A stretch of DNA of 31,698 nt from Symbiodinium natans (GCA_905221605.1 CAJNDS010001151.1:1-31698), one strand, 5' to 3'; shown: positions 1-11,321, counted from the stretch's first letter. Translations and numbers: made by a program. The notes: generated by a model not told the origin, from the letters alone.

Positions 1-748
<748 letters not shown>

Positions 749-1156
749 AAGAATATTGGAATTCAACAGTCCGAACAGAGAAGCCACGCCTGTCCGCCAG
801 TTGGGGTACATGGTTGTTGCTGCTTGTTGGGGGCTGGCAGATTAAGGGAGACCTGCCCTGTACCGGTCAACAAGTCGTAAGAAGAACTAACAAAACCGGT
901 TCCGGGATACATGGTCTTGACCCCGCATTGAGAACACTGGTAGAATTCCGACGATTGGGCCTGATGCTTCTACCCAATCCAACGAAGCTATGAAGCATCA
1001 GGGGATGTGGAGTTTGGCCAGCTCCATGTACCTGCAATGTTTTCCAGGAGTCCCGATGGGATTCCCCTATACTGAGGTCTCTCCTGTACTGAGGTCTCTC
1101 CAGTCATCTCCAGTCAGTGTACCATTGTACAACAATCTCTGGCTGACCTCCCTCTC

Positions 1157-1191
<35 letters not shown>

Positions 1192-1910
1192 ATCCCTAAA
1201 CCCTACACCTTCGACTCTAAACCCTCAAACCCTGGTACTTAACCCACCCCAAACCCCACGCCCAAACTCCGAACCCCAAACCCCACGCCCAAACTCCGAA
1301 CCCTAAACCCTGAACCCCTCAACCCCTAAACCCCTAAACTCCTAACCCTGCATCCATCCATGGGAGGTTATGGGCCTGAGTGGGCCGTCAGCAGGCGGCT
1401 GGGTAGTTTTGGGTTTAGATTTGCTAGGTATTCTTGATTGGTTTTTCTTTTCAGAGTTTCGAGGGGAGTTGCAGGGTTTTAGGGTTTCCAGGGCTTCTAG
1501 GGTTTCTCGAATATCTTGAAGTTGTTTAGAGGTTTGTGTTTTGTTCGGGTAGGGATTTGGGGTTCACTGCTGTTATTTTGGATTTCTAGGGCATGGGGGG
1601 GGGTTTCTAGATTCTGTTTGTTTTCTCCTAGGGTGCTCAAATTCAGGTGGTCGAGATCACGTTGTCCATGAGGACCTTGTGCATGAAACAATTACCTCAC
1701 TGAACCTAAGCCCCAAACCCTACAAACCCTCAACCCCATAAACCCTTACTTAATATTATATTGTTCCCTTCCTGGGGTTTAGAGGACTTTCAAATCTGAG
1801 GGATTCCCAAATCACGGCGGTTCACCCTATTTAGGAAGACTTGTCAGAGGGCGTTTAGTCCGAGGATGCCCTTTGACTTCCCATGCCTACCTAGAGCCTT
1901 CAGGCCCTAA
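749..1910. other. No gene recognised; telomere-like repeats begin
   Basis: 749-1158 is unique sequence without a recognisable coding motif. A short GT tract lies at 1159-1187. From about 1195 degenerate CCCTAAA/CCCCAAA repeats appear, including two tandem copies of a ~27-base unit near 1246-1300. TTTAGGG-strand repeats occupy about 1405-1510 and CCCTAAA-strand repeats about 1705-1750. Short open frames here look like chance. Confidence 0.6.
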
Positions 1911-2039
1911 AGCTTGGGATGTTTCCCCTTATGCTGACAGTCCTTAATACGGATTTAGAATACCCCCTATTATAATCCATAAACCCTAGACCCGAAATGC
2001 CGATCAAGGACTGCTAGTATAAGGGGGAGATCCCAGCCC
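1911..2039. mobile_element. MITE-like palindromic element, family 1, copy A
   Basis: The left end (CTTGGGATG ... CCCCTTAT ... CAGTCCTTAAT) is matched by the reverse complement of the right end (AAGGACTG ... AGTATAAGGGGGAGATCCCAG), giving terminal inverted repeats of roughly 35 bases around a short AT-rich middle. Three more copies lie at about 8618, 10391 and 22349. No coding capacity; size and symmetry fit a non-autonomous DNA transposon. Confidence 0.8.
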
Positions 2040-2110
2040 AAAACCCTGGAAGCTCAAGGCCAACAACCAACCGACCCTGATAAACGCCCTGGAACGGCCC
2101 CCTGAAATGA

Positions 2111-2185
2111 GGACCCAGAGTAGGCCCTCATTCGCTTCTTTGGGGGGACTTAGGCTCCCTTCTGAGCGCCTTGAAACCAACAATG
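2111..2185. mobile_element. MITE-like element, family 3, copy 1 (partial or diverged)
   Basis: Shares the block GAGTAGGCCCTCATTC, then a G/T-rich tract, then GGCTCCCTT with related sequences at about 19007, 26065 and 28397. The right end is diverged or missing in this copy. Confidence 0.5.
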
Positions 2186-2219
2186 TCTAGCCTACTCCAG
2201 CAGCCGCCCCCGAGCCCAC
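2183..2219 (+). CDS. Speculative first exon of the sirtuin gene
   Basis: An ATG opens a short proline/serine-rich reading frame (MSSLLQQPPPSPR). It could splice from a GT donor at 2220 to an AG|G acceptor at 2618-2620 in the sirtuin frame. In-frame joining has a one-in-three chance of being accidental and the N-termini of sirtuins are not conserved, so this is only a candidate. The alternative is a start codon in an exon I did not see. Confidence 0.2.
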
Positions 2220-2619
2220 GTAAAAATCCATATGACCTCAACCAATAACCACAATGACAGCAACCCGAACTCCCAAACCCTAAAAGCCTAAAAACATCAA
2301 CCCTAAAACCCTAAGCCAGAACCCCCCCCCCCCCCAAACCCTGTACAATCCTAAACCCCGAAACACCACCTAAACCCTAAACCTCTATGACCGCAACCCT
2401 GAACCCTGGAACCCGAACAACCCAGAACCTTAAAACCCTCCAACCCTACAACCCCGAAAACCCTACAAACCTACAACCCTAAACTCTTGACCCTAGACCT
2501 CAAACCCTACAACTCCAAAGCCCAAAACCCTTCAACCCTAAACCCTAAGCCCTAAACCCTAAACCCCTAAACCCTAAACCCCCAAACCCTAAACCCTAAA
2601 CCCTAGCATGGCTTCAGAG

Positions 2620-5600
2620 GCCTTCGACCGGCAGAGCGAATCTCCGTGGCCCGCGCGGCCCAGGTGCTGCGGCGCTCGCGGAACCTGGTCGCGCCGCGGA
2701 TTCTTGATTTGGGGCAAAGGGGCCCTTTAAACCCTAAACTCTATAAACCCTAAGCCTTAAACCCTAAACCTTAAACCCTAAGCCTTAAACCCTAAACGCG
2801 TTAAGCCCTAAACTCTAGAAACCCCAAACCCTAAGCCGTAACCTGGGGTCTTAGGGGGTTTTGGGGGGTTCGGCTTCCGGGGGAGGGGGTTGGGGTTGGG
2901 GGGGTTGAGGATTTAGGGTTTGGGCTGAATGGATTTGAGGTTCAAGGGTTTGTTGCAGGATGTATTGTGTCGGGTTTGGGGGTTGGGGCTTTTTAAAGGC
3001 CTTGTTTGCGGGCGTCCAGGTCTCCCTCTGCCCCGCCCCCCCCACCCCCCCTCCCTGTAGTCAGGGTCTAGGGGCCAAGGGCTCCGGGTTGTGATAGAAG
3101 CTTGCACCCTAAACCCTAAACCCTAAACCCTAAACCCTTTTGAGAACCTTCCGGGACTCGGGTTTCTCAATTCCCTGGCACCCTGGACTGCCTGAAACCC
3201 TCAAACCCCGAAACCCTGGAGCCGGTCGGAAGAACTACAGAATATTTTCTTATGGTCCCGAATCATTATACTAAAATCACCCCCCAACACCCCTATTCTA
3301 ATTATTGAGGCCCCTATCTTCGGATAGTAGCTCCGTGTGTCCTGAGGTGCTTACTGGTGCGGGAATCAGTGCGGAGAGTGGCACCCAGACAGCGGAAAGC
3401 CTGTTGCGAGCTGTTCAGGGCTCAGGGTTAGGGGTTCGGTCTTTTAACTCTTGGGGTTTAGGGCCTTAGGGTTTAGGGTTTAGGGTTTAGGGCCTTAGGG
3501 TTTAGTTGGGGTTCAGGGGCCAGGGCTTCGCCTTCCCCACCCCCTCCCAACCAACAAGAGCAATTAACTGGAGGGCCCCCAACCCTCAACCCTCAAGAAT
3601 ATGGAGACTTGTTTTACAAATACGGTCCCTTCAACCCTCCCCTAAACACGCTGGGAGGTGAGGGCGGGGCGTACTACAAGAGGAATTGAAGCCCTAAACC
3701 CTGAACCCGAAGCCTACTCGGTTGTCAAGTTTACGCTGCCCAAGAGAAGCCAGGGTTAGCATCAACCCCTTCAAGCCCTCATATAAAGGCCCTACAAACC
3801 CCTTGAGCATAGGGTTTGAAACCTAAACCCTAAACTCTAAACCCGAAACCCTAAACCCTAAACCCTAAACCCTAAACTGTAAACCCCAAACCCCAAACCC
3901 TAAACCCTAAACTCTAAACCCTAACCCTTAGGGGTTTTCCGCCCAAGGGATCCCCACCTTCCGCGGCGCCGACGGCTTCTGGACGGTAGGGTCCAAGCAC
4001 TACCAGCCGCAGGAGCCTGGCTGCGCGTTTTTTCCGGCCTTGGGGTGCAGGCTGTTGGGGGTTTGGAATTTGGGGTTTAGGATTTTGGGGAGTTGGGTTT
4101 TGGGGTTTTGGGGTTTAGGGGGATTGGGCAGCATTTTGAGTTCACGACCGCTTTATAACAGCAAATCATTAAACCCTAAACCTAAGGCCTAAGGCCTAAG
4201 GCCTTAAACCCTAGACCCTAACCCCTAAACCCCAAACTCAACCGCACGCAAGGAGCTGGCCACCTGGGAGAAATACAACGAGATGCCGGCAGAGCTCTGG
4301 CGCTGGTATCAGTACAGGCTGGGCACTGCCCAGCTCCGGGTTTAGGGTTTTGGGTTTAGGGTTTAGAGTTTAGGGTTTAGGGTTTATAGAAATTGTATAG
4401 GGTTTGGGTCCCAAAAAGTCTTGGCCGAAAGTTTTGAACGAAACGTTTTGCACGGAAGTTTTGACCGAAACGTGTTTTTTGCCCACCCTGCCTAAGGGGA
4501 AATGCTGTGCCTGCAAAGCTTAGGGAGCCTTAGGGAGTTTTCAGAACCTTGGGTCCAGTTACCTACCTGTTTGTTGGGCGGGGCGGGGGGGTGGGGTTCT
4601 GCTACATGCAGGGGGTCAGAACTACCATGTTATAGGGAAGGCTGAGACTTTAGAGGGTTTAGGGCTAAGGGTGTACCCTGAACCCGAAACCCTCTATGGC
4701 TCCGTTTGCCTTCTAGTGTTAGGGGGTTAGAACCTACTATCTTCTAGGGTTTGGGCTTCGGGCTGAAGGCTTGAGAAGGCTGAGATCCTGTGCTGGGGGC
4801 CTGGGATGCAAGGGAAAAATGACGGTCAGGCATTTGGGGTTTTGGGTTTGGGGTTCAGGGTTTAGGGCTTCCCGCGCATCAGGTGGGGAATCTGCCGCAA
4901 GGCCAAGCCCAATCCAGGGCACTTCGCGTTGGTGGAGCTGCTACTTGGGCCTGACAAGAAGAGCTTCAAAAGGGGGGGAGGGGGGGCATGGAGTGAGGCG
5001 GTCCTATACGACCCTAAACCTTAAACCTTAAACCCTAAACCCTAAACCCTAAACCTAGTTTTTGGAGGTTTCAGGGATGCTGCGGGTTCTAAGGTTTGGA
5101 GCTCTCGGTTTCAACCGATGCTTACACCCCCCCCCAAGCCTAGAAGCCCCAAAGGCAGAAGCTGATGGATGGAGAGTTCATGCTGGTCACGCAGAACGTG
5201 GACGGCTTACACCTGCAGGCGGCCCTAAACCTGAAACTGGACTTCGCCAAGTAAACCCTGAAAACCCTCAAGGACGGCATCCTTGAAAGAAGCTGTGGAG
5301 CGTTGAACCCCCAGCACTTAAGCGAGGCCCGCCCCAAACTCTTGCCCGAAACTTTCGTCCCACGCGTTTGCCCAACACCTGCTCAACACCTTTGGACCCC
5401 GAGCCCTATGTTGTTTCCAAAAGACTAAATCCCCAAGCCCCAGAACCCTGAAACCCTAAATCCTAAAACCCCCAACGCCCCAAACCTTGAAACCCTCAAG
5501 CACCAGAACCCTGAACCACAGGCGGGCACCCTAAACCCTCGAGCCCTAAACCTTTGAACCCCCAAGCCCTAAAAACCCTGAAGCCCTAGACCGTAACCCC

Positions 5601-8600
5601 AAAACCCTAAACCAACGGAAACCGCGGAACTAACCCTAAACCCCTCGAGGCTTAGCACCCCAGAACACCCCCGGGGTTTACGTTTTTGGGGTTTAGGGTT
5701 TGGGGTTTGGGGTTTAGGGTTTAGGGTTTAGGGCGGGTGAAGGCGGGCACCGATGCCAGCAAGCTTTGCGAGATCCATGGGCGACTCCTGGCTTTCTGCT
5801 TGGGAGCTCTCGTAGGGGGTTGTTTTGTTTTGGGGTTTGGGGTTTGGGGTTTGGGGTTTAGGGTTTAGGGTTTAGGGTTAGGGGCTTCGGGGTTGGGGTT
5901 TTCGGAATGAGGGCTTGGGGATGTTGACGGCTCGTTTTGCAGGATTCGTCGGTTTTTGTCTAGGGCTTTCGAAGCTGTTTTGCTTTGAGTTTTTCAGGGT
6001 TTGGCAAACCCGAAACCCTGAGAACCCTAAACCCTAAACGCTGGATTGCTGCCTGGGCAGCCAGGAATAGACGAGATGCGCTGCGACGAGCGCGTGGAGG
6101 GCGCCTGCCTCTACAAGGCGTCCTCATCCGAGCCCTCCAAGAACCCGAAACCCCAAAAAAGAGCCGAGGCCTCCACTACTTAAAGGCCCCCTAGGCCCTA
6201 AACCTAAACCCCAATTCCTACCACCCTAAAGCCCAAAAACCTTCAAGCCCTCAGCTTTCCAAGCCGTGCTTCTTTGGGTTGGGGGGAGTTGGAAGTCTAA
6301 ATCCCTGAAACCACTTGACGAGGTTTGAGGTTTTGGGTTCAAGGTTTGGGGCTTAAGGTTTGTAGGGCTTTGGGTTTAGGGTCTAAGTTTTGGAGGGCTT
6401 AGGGGTCAGGGACCGCAAAAACCGATTCTTGGGGTTTGGGTCCCAACGCCTCCAGCGATGGGAGGGGCTGGAAGCCCAGGCAGAACGCCATGGGTCTGCG
6501 GCCGGTAGAGTCGAGAGGACCCCGAAACCCTTAAACCCTAAACCCCGAACCATGAGCCCGAGCCCATAAACAGTTCGCCCTAAACCCTAAACCCTAAACC
6601 ACAAACCCTAAGCCCTAAACCCTAAACCCTGTGGTTGAGGGCTTCGGCTTCTTGAGGTCGACCTGAACGACGCCGCCAACATCGAGCGCGCGCGGGGCAC
6701 CGTCATGCGCACGCCGGAGCCGGCCAAGGATGAGACGCTGGGGCCCCTCTAGGGTTTGGGGTTTGGGGCTTCGGGAACCCGAAACCCTAAACCCTAAACC
6801 CTAGCCCTAAACCCTAAACCCTAAACCCTAAACCCTAAACCCTGTTCAGTAGTGCTTTGGGGAAGTGAAGAAGGCAGCTGCTCACGAATTTCATCGTCGA
6901 AACTATCTGTAAAGCAAGCTTGGGGCCTCCCCCTTAAATCAAAACCCTAAGCGGGTTTGGGAACCCTAGCCCGGCTAGCCCTGAACCCGAAACCCAAAAA
7001 CCCCTAAACCCCTTGACCCTAAACCCCGAAACCCCTAAACCCCTAGACCCCTTGACCCTAAATCCCAAAACCGCTATGCCCTCAACCCCGAAACCCCTAA
7101 ACCCCTTAAGCCCCAAGCCCAGGAAGGAGGAGCACCTGCCCCTCTGCCCCAAGTGCGGTGTGCGGCAGCGGCCGAAGATTCTGTGGTTTGACGAGAGCTA
7201 CAACGAGGCCACAGGGACCCCCCCTGTCTTTGGTGTTTTTGGGGGGTTTTGTGTGTTGTTTCTTGGGGGTTTTGACGGTTTTGGGGTTTAGGGTTTCGGG
7301 TTTCTTAGGGTCCAGGATCCCAGGTTCAGGAGCTGGCAAATTCTGCAAGGCCCATCCACGCATTGAAGCCTTGAAAGGTGACAGACTGTCGCGTTCGCTA
7401 CTCTGCTGTTTCTCTTGAACGTGTTTCTTTTTGCACGTTTCTCTTTGTGTTGCTGTGGGCTTGGTCGTGAGCAAAGCCTTAATCTCGAGCCCGGAAGTCA
7501 GATGTACTTCCTCCAAACCACTTTTCCCGCCCTTATTGCGTTTGATCAGTCTTGAACGTTGAACTTAGCACGGACTTCGGCATGTTCGAGCTTGCAATGT
7601 TGGCTTCATCAAGGAAGCTTGTTTTTCGCCTGGGAAGTATGGTTTCCCATGGAAACTCCAACTTCCCAACTCGGATATGTGTTTTGCTAGGGCTTCCAAT
7701 GTCCGAATTGGGGTTCACAGCTTAGAGTTTTGGGCGTCGTCCGTTTCTTTTCTCACGCAAGCCCTGCAAGCAAGCGAGCAAGCGAGCAAGCAGGCAAGCA
7801 AGCGCGACTAAGGCATTTTTCCACTGGAAGACCGTGATGGATCGGATGGAGACTTGCGACGTTCTTCTGATCGTCGGCACGCAGCTGACCACGGGGGGGC
7901 CCCGGTCGATGGTCCGCGCTGCGCAGAAGTCAGGCACCATCATCATCAGGCGCGCTTGTGGGGCTTTTGGGCGCGCGGATGCAAGGGTCTTTTTGTCCAT
8001 CATTCCTAAAAAGCCCTGAGCGCTGTAACCTCTTAAGACCCTCAACGCCTTTCAGAAGCGATCAGAAACCCTAAAGACCTAAACCCAAAACCCTTCCTTT
8101 AAAAACTCAGAGAGCTATCAGTAAAATGGTCAGGATGGATACGGAGGTGGATCTGAAGGATGACACCACCGCCGGCATGTTGCACCTGCAGGGGCAGCTG
8201 GGCCATTTTTATTTATTTTTTTTTTTCCTTTTTTTTTGGGGGGGTTTATGGTTTAGGGTTTAGGGGCTTCTAGAGGCTTTTAAGGGCTGTTAGGGCTCTT
8301 AGGTTTGTCGGTTGCTTTGTTAGTATGTCTTTAAAGGCGCTTGGGGCCTGTAGGGTTACAGATTCAAGGGTTAGGAACCGTCCCTTAGTCACGCAGCTCC
8401 AAAGAGGTTATGCGACCTCCCCTGTAAAGGGATTAGGGTTTAGGGTCGAGGGCTCGAGGGTTCAAGCCCAACCCTCAAGCTCCAACTTCCGCAACCAGGA
8501 AAAGTGGCGAGGTTCTGCCCACGCTGCTACAGGAGGCGGCGCCCGCACTGGCACAGCCTGCCCCGAGAGCCCTGTACCCTGTAGTTCTCGGAAGGAATAC

Positions 8601-8658
8601 TCCTTCTGTATACAGATGCTTGTTGGGAATGGTCCACCCTCATGCTAGCAGCCTTTGA
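2620..8658 (+). CDS. Sirtuin: SIR2-family NAD-dependent protein deacylase, about 13 exons
   Basis: Sirtuins remove acyl groups from lysine using NAD. Exons placed by motif, frame and splice sites: ~2620-2690, 3347-3380, 3948-4012, 4253-4317, 4883-4948, 5155-5218, 5743-5782, 6065-6129, 6657-6736, 7123-7207, 7813-7949, 8134-8193, 8499-8658; phases agree throughout, giving about 330 residues. Visible in order: LTGAGISAESG, GIPTFRG and DGFW (NAD site); WYQYR; KPNPGH; TQNVDGLH; EIHG with the catalytic His; a zinc module (RCDE...GAC, then CPKC); ILWFDESYNE; IVGTQLTTG; LHLQGKSGEVLP. The Y-x-x-R of WYQYR matches the acyl-binding pair of SIRT5-like class III sirtuins, so desuccinylase/demalonylase activity is plausible (inference). 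The first zinc pair is spaced C-x7-C rather than the usual C-x2-C, with an insert before CPKC. The 5' end is unresolved: exon 1 has no in-frame ATG. The exon 8 end could instead be 6117. Confidence 0.93.
3240..3322. repeat. Dispersed repeat, also at 15270-15367
   Basis: The block around ACCCCCCAA ... ATTCTAATTATTGAGGCCCCTA recurs near 15330-15367 as ATTCTAATTGTTAAGGCCCCTA with a similar AT-rich left part. It lies just upstream of the 34-base sirtuin exon. No inverted repeats are clear; it may be a relative of MITE family 2. Confidence 0.5.
3347..3380 (+). CDS. 34-base micro-exon of the sirtuin (GAG motif)
   Basis: Encodes VLTGAGISAES plus the first base of the next Gly codon. The acceptor is CCTGAG|GTG and the donor is G|GCACCC. 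Upstream it joins NLV in phase 0; downstream it joins GGATCCCC to recreate SGIPTFRG exactly as in sirtuins. Without this exon the gene would lack its NAD-binding GAG loop, which is strong support for so small an exon. Confidence 0.9.
7208..7812. other. Sirtuin intron 10, mostly unique sequence
   Basis: GC donor after the WFDESYNE exon and CTAAG|GCA acceptor. Only the first part (about 7280-7300) has telomere-like sequence. It contains a hairpin at 7631-7668 and a run of AAGCAAGCGAGC-type short repeats near 7758-7805, just before the acceptor. Confidence 0.7.
7631..7668. repeat. Imperfect inverted repeat inside an intron
   Basis: TGGGAAGTATGGTTTCC is followed almost immediately by GGAAACTCCAACTTCCCA, which can pair with it over about 17 bases with a few mismatches. 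Function unknown. Confidence 0.6.
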
Positions 8659-8730
8659 TAGGGATAGGGATTGTAGCACCCCTATTACAATCCGTGACTG
8701 TTAGTGCAAGGGGCAACATCCCCAGATCCT
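8618..8730. mobile_element. MITE-like palindromic element, family 1, copy B, overlapping the sirtuin stop
   Basis: Left end TTGTTGGGAATGG ... CATGCTAGCAG and right end GTGACTGTTAGTGCAAGGGG ... CATCCCC are related inverted repeats of the same family as copies A, C and D. The last ~13 codons and the TGA of the predicted sirtuin reading frame lie inside the left repeat, so the element appears to have replaced or extended the original C-terminus. Confidence 0.7.
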
Positions 8731-8766
8731 CAAAGTGATAGACTAGTTAAAGGGTCTTCTGTGGGC

Positions 8767-8913
8767 AAGGTTTAGGGTTTTAGGGTTTAGGGTTTAGGTT
8801 TTAGGGTTTTAGGGTTTAGGGTTTTAGGGTTTAGGGTTTAGGGTCCAGGGTTTAGGGTTTAGGGTTTAGGGTTTAGGGTTTAGGGTTTAGGGTTTAGGGT
8901 TTAGGGTTTAGGG
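8767..8913 (+). repeat. TTTAGGG telomere-like array
   Basis: One of the longest nearly uninterrupted runs in the window: about 20 heptamers, the last dozen perfect, with a few TTTTAGGG variants at the left. It is flanked on both sides by the phrase GGGTCTTCTGTGGGCAAGG (8753 and 8913), so the array sits between direct repeats. Confidence 0.9.
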
Positions 8914-9205
8914 GGTCTTCTGTGGGCAAGGCTTTCGCCCCGCCTAGTGCCGAACCACAAACTCCCTCTTTAAAGAGTAGGGCTCGGAGTTCAGGGTTTA
9001 GGGTTTCAGGCTATACCCCTCGAACCCCCAAACCCCAAAAGACCGCCAGAAAACCAGAAAACAAAGCTCTACAGCCCCAGGCCCTAAACCCTTCACCCTA
9101 TAAACCCCAAACCCTAGACCCCAAGCCCTAAACCCAAACCCTCAACCCTAAACCCTACACCCCAAACCCTAAACCCCAAACCCTAAACCCTAAACCCCAA
9201 AGCCA
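8914..9205. other. Mixed telomere-like repeats, no gene recognised
   Basis: A second copy of the TTCTGTGGGCAAGG phrase is followed by unique sequence and then degenerate CCCTAAA/CCCCAAA repeats running up to the exon-like island at 9206. Confidence 0.6.
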
Positions 9206-9288
9206 ATGCTCCACATGAAGGTGGCACGGCTGCGGAAGGAGCCCTTGTTGGCTCCTCTGGCGCCCCCCGCGGTTCCCACCAGTCCTGG
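9206..9288 (+). CDS. Exon-like island A, unassigned
   Basis: GC-rich stretch between CCCTAAA repeats on the left and TTTAGGG repeats on the right, the same context as the proven sirtuin exons. One + frame opens with ATG (MLHMKVARLRKEPLLAP...) and has mostly C or G at third positions. No family recognised; the strand is inferred from neighbours. Confidence 0.35.
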
Positions 9289-9299
9289 TTTCCTGGCCT

Positions 9300-9955
9300 T
9301 AGCGTTCAGGGTTTAGTGTTTAGGGTTTAGGGTTTAGGGTTTAGGGTTTGGGGTTTAGGGTTTAGGGTTTTTTTAGGGTTTTTTTAGGGTTTGAGGTTGA
9401 AAGTTTAGGGCTTGGGTTTGAGGCTATGGGTTTTAGTATTGTTTGAGGGTTTGGGGTTAGCGGCTTTGCATATGGGGGGGGACGAGGGTGAGGGCTTGGG
9501 GTTCCGGGCGGTTGCAGACATACAAGAGTACAAGAAGGCCGGACACAAGTCCGAAAGTTCTAAGTCCCCGAAAGCCCAAACCAGAAGGCTAAACTCTATG
9601 CCTTGTAAAGGCCGATCAAACCTTCTAACAAAGCAAGCAGCAGAAACACCAAACCCGAGCCCAAAGCCTAACTCTAAGACACCAGGCCCTCTGAACCCCT
9701 TAAACCCGAAACCCGAAGCTAAACCCTCAACTGCCTCAACCTCATAGACCCCAAACCCCCAACCCGCCACCAAACCACCGCAAACACCTGCAAGCACCCC
9801 AAACCCCTCAACCCCCCACTAAACCCCACACCCCCCAAACCCCGCAAATCCCCAAAACCCCCACCCCCAAACCCCCAAACCTCCAAACCCTAAACCCTGA
9901 ACCCCAACCCAAGCCCTAAACCCCCAGACCCCCTAACCCTAAACCTTACATCCAG
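9300..9955. other. Telomere-like and C-rich repeats, no gene recognised
   Basis: TTTAGGG array at about 9310-9400, unique sequence at about 9480-9640 with overlapping open frames on both strands that look like chance, then degenerate CCCAAACCCC repeats to the next island. Confidence 0.6.
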
Positions 9956-10065
9956 GCCCCTCGGCCCCTCGGGCGCCGAGCCCTGCGCCCACGGCCGGCC
10001 GCGGTGCGGCCGCGCGCGGCTCCTCCACGCCTGCAGCTGCACGGGGGCCGAGGGCGCCTTGGGAG
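9956..10065 (+). CDS. Exon-like island B, Cys-rich, unassigned
   Basis: Very GC-rich island after a TCCAG|G acceptor. The frame starting at 9957 has almost only G/C third positions and reads PLGPSGAEPC...RCGRARLLHACSCTG, rich in Cys and Arg. Flanked by CCCTAAA on the left and TTTAGGG on the right. May belong to the same gene as islands A and C; no family recognised. Confidence 0.4.
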
Positions 10066-10204
10066 GTTTAGGGTTCAGGGTTCAGGGTTTAGGGTCTAGG
10101 GAGGCAGTGGTATACCCCAAGATTACGGCCACGGCTTACGCACGACACTTCAAACCTGGGACCAGCCCCAAACTTGTACCGGCAATGCCATATGGGGGTG
10201 ACAA

Positions 10205-10335
10205 AAAAAGGGACCCCGAATATGGAACCCCAAATAGTAAGATCCCCTTATAGTAAGGACCCCAAAATAGTAGGATTCGGGACCCCAAATACAGGCACCC
10301 CCTAATTTTCGGAAACCCCCATATCTCCAAGCCTT
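10205..10335. repeat. Degenerate GGACCCCAAATAGTA repeat
   Basis: The phrases GACCCCGAATATGG, AACCCCAAATAGTAAG, GACCCCAAAATAGTAGG and GACCCCAAATACAGG occur in close tandem. The units are imperfect and of uneven length. No coding signal seen. Confidence 0.6.
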
Positions 10336-10390
10336 GCACTGGAGGCTTGATCTTAAGCCCTTTTAGCCCTCAGCCATGCAAAAAAACCTA

Positions 10391-10500
10391 AGCTTGGGAT
10401 GTTCCTGCTTGGACGAAAAGCTCCTTAATGGGGCATAATAATGGGGGGTACCTATAGTCCGTATTAAGAACTGTTAGTATAAGTGGGAGCATCCTAGCCA
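10391..10500. mobile_element. MITE-like palindromic element, family 1, copy C
   Basis: Begins AGCTTGGGATGTTCC ... CTCCTTAAT and ends AAGAACTGTTAGTATAAGTGGGAGCATCCTAG, the two ends being approximate reverse complements. The middle carries ATAATAATGGGGGGTACC. Same family as copies A, B and D. Confidence 0.75.
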
Positions 10501-11047
10501 TACACCCTGAACCCTAAATCCAGACTAGCCACGCGCGTTCCGAGATCGGGGCATTCAGGCGGTTTTGGGGTTAGGGTTTGGGGTCTAGGGGATTGAAGGG
10601 TCAAGCGTTTAAGGTTAGCGTTGTTTATGGGTTAGTGCGCGCTTTAGGTTTTGGGGTTGAGGGTGCGGTGCTTTTGGCTGGTAGGTTGGGGCTTGAGGGC
10701 GTTAATGCACAGAGCTTTTGGGGTCGGGCCGTTTGGGGGCCTGGACCCTTTCAAGAGTCAAGCGTGCACCCTGGCCCGAACCGTGCATTGTTCAGGCCTA
10801 GGCCCCCCAAAACGCCTTCTCCCCTACTAGACCCTTAACGCCGAAAACCCTCGAAGCCTTCAGACAGCTAAGCCCTTCAGCCGCTACAACCCTGAACCCT
10901 CCAAAACCTTAGAATTTGAAACCTTCAAAACCATAGACCCCAAGACCCCCAAGACCCCCAAGCCCCAAAATCACAGAACCCTCAACCCTTAAACTCCTGA
11001 AATTCCTGAAATGAATGTATGAATAGCCGAGAACCATTCAGACCGCC
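10501..11047. other. No gene recognised
   Basis: Degenerate G-rich telomere-like repeats at about 10560-10640, unique sequence to about 10850, then C-rich degenerate repeats. Several short open frames have no coding character. Confidence 0.6.
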
Positions 11048-11050
11048 CCA

Positions 11051-11271
11051 GAGAAAAAGAGAGAGAGAGAGAGAGTGAGTGAGTGAGAGAGAGGAGACAG
11101 AGAGCGAGTAAGAAACAGAGAAAGTGAAGCGCGAGGACGCCGAAACGGGCAAGGGCAAGGCGTGAGAAGAGAGAGAAAGAGAAAGAGAAAGAGAAAGAGA
11201 AAGAGAAAGAGAAAGAGAAAGAGAAAGAGAAAGAGAAAGAGAAAGAGAAAGAGAGAGAGAGAGAGCGACAG

Positions 11272-11319
<48 letters not shown>
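11051..11319. repeat. GA / GAGAAA microsatellite
   Basis: Purine-strand tract: GA dinucleotides with GAGTGA variants, a unique patch at about 11098-11166, then a regular GAGAAA hexamer array (about 11170-11252) and more GA. The complementary strand gives long Ser/Leu/Phe open frames that are artefacts. It lies immediately upstream of the polymerase-like pseudogene. Confidence 0.95.

Positions 11320-11321
<2 letters not shown>

Larger units (their letters stand above)
2691..7122. repeat. Introns filled with TTTAGGG/CCCTAAA telomere-like repeats
   Basis: Nine successive sirtuin introns contain runs of telomere-like heptamers and degenerate forms (GGGTTTGGGG, CCCTGAAACC). Several begin with the G-rich orientation and end with the C-rich orientation (for example 3381-3947, 4013-4252, 5783-6064), so the two ends are complementary. 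Others contain one orientation or alternate. Intron lengths range from about 190 to 655 bases. The repeats come close to, but do not enter, the exons. Confidence 0.9.

Noticed and set aside
7013-7516. ORFs on both strands across the CPKC exon
   Set aside because: Only the 7123-7207 portion in the sirtuin frame is supported; the rest reads into introns and repeats.
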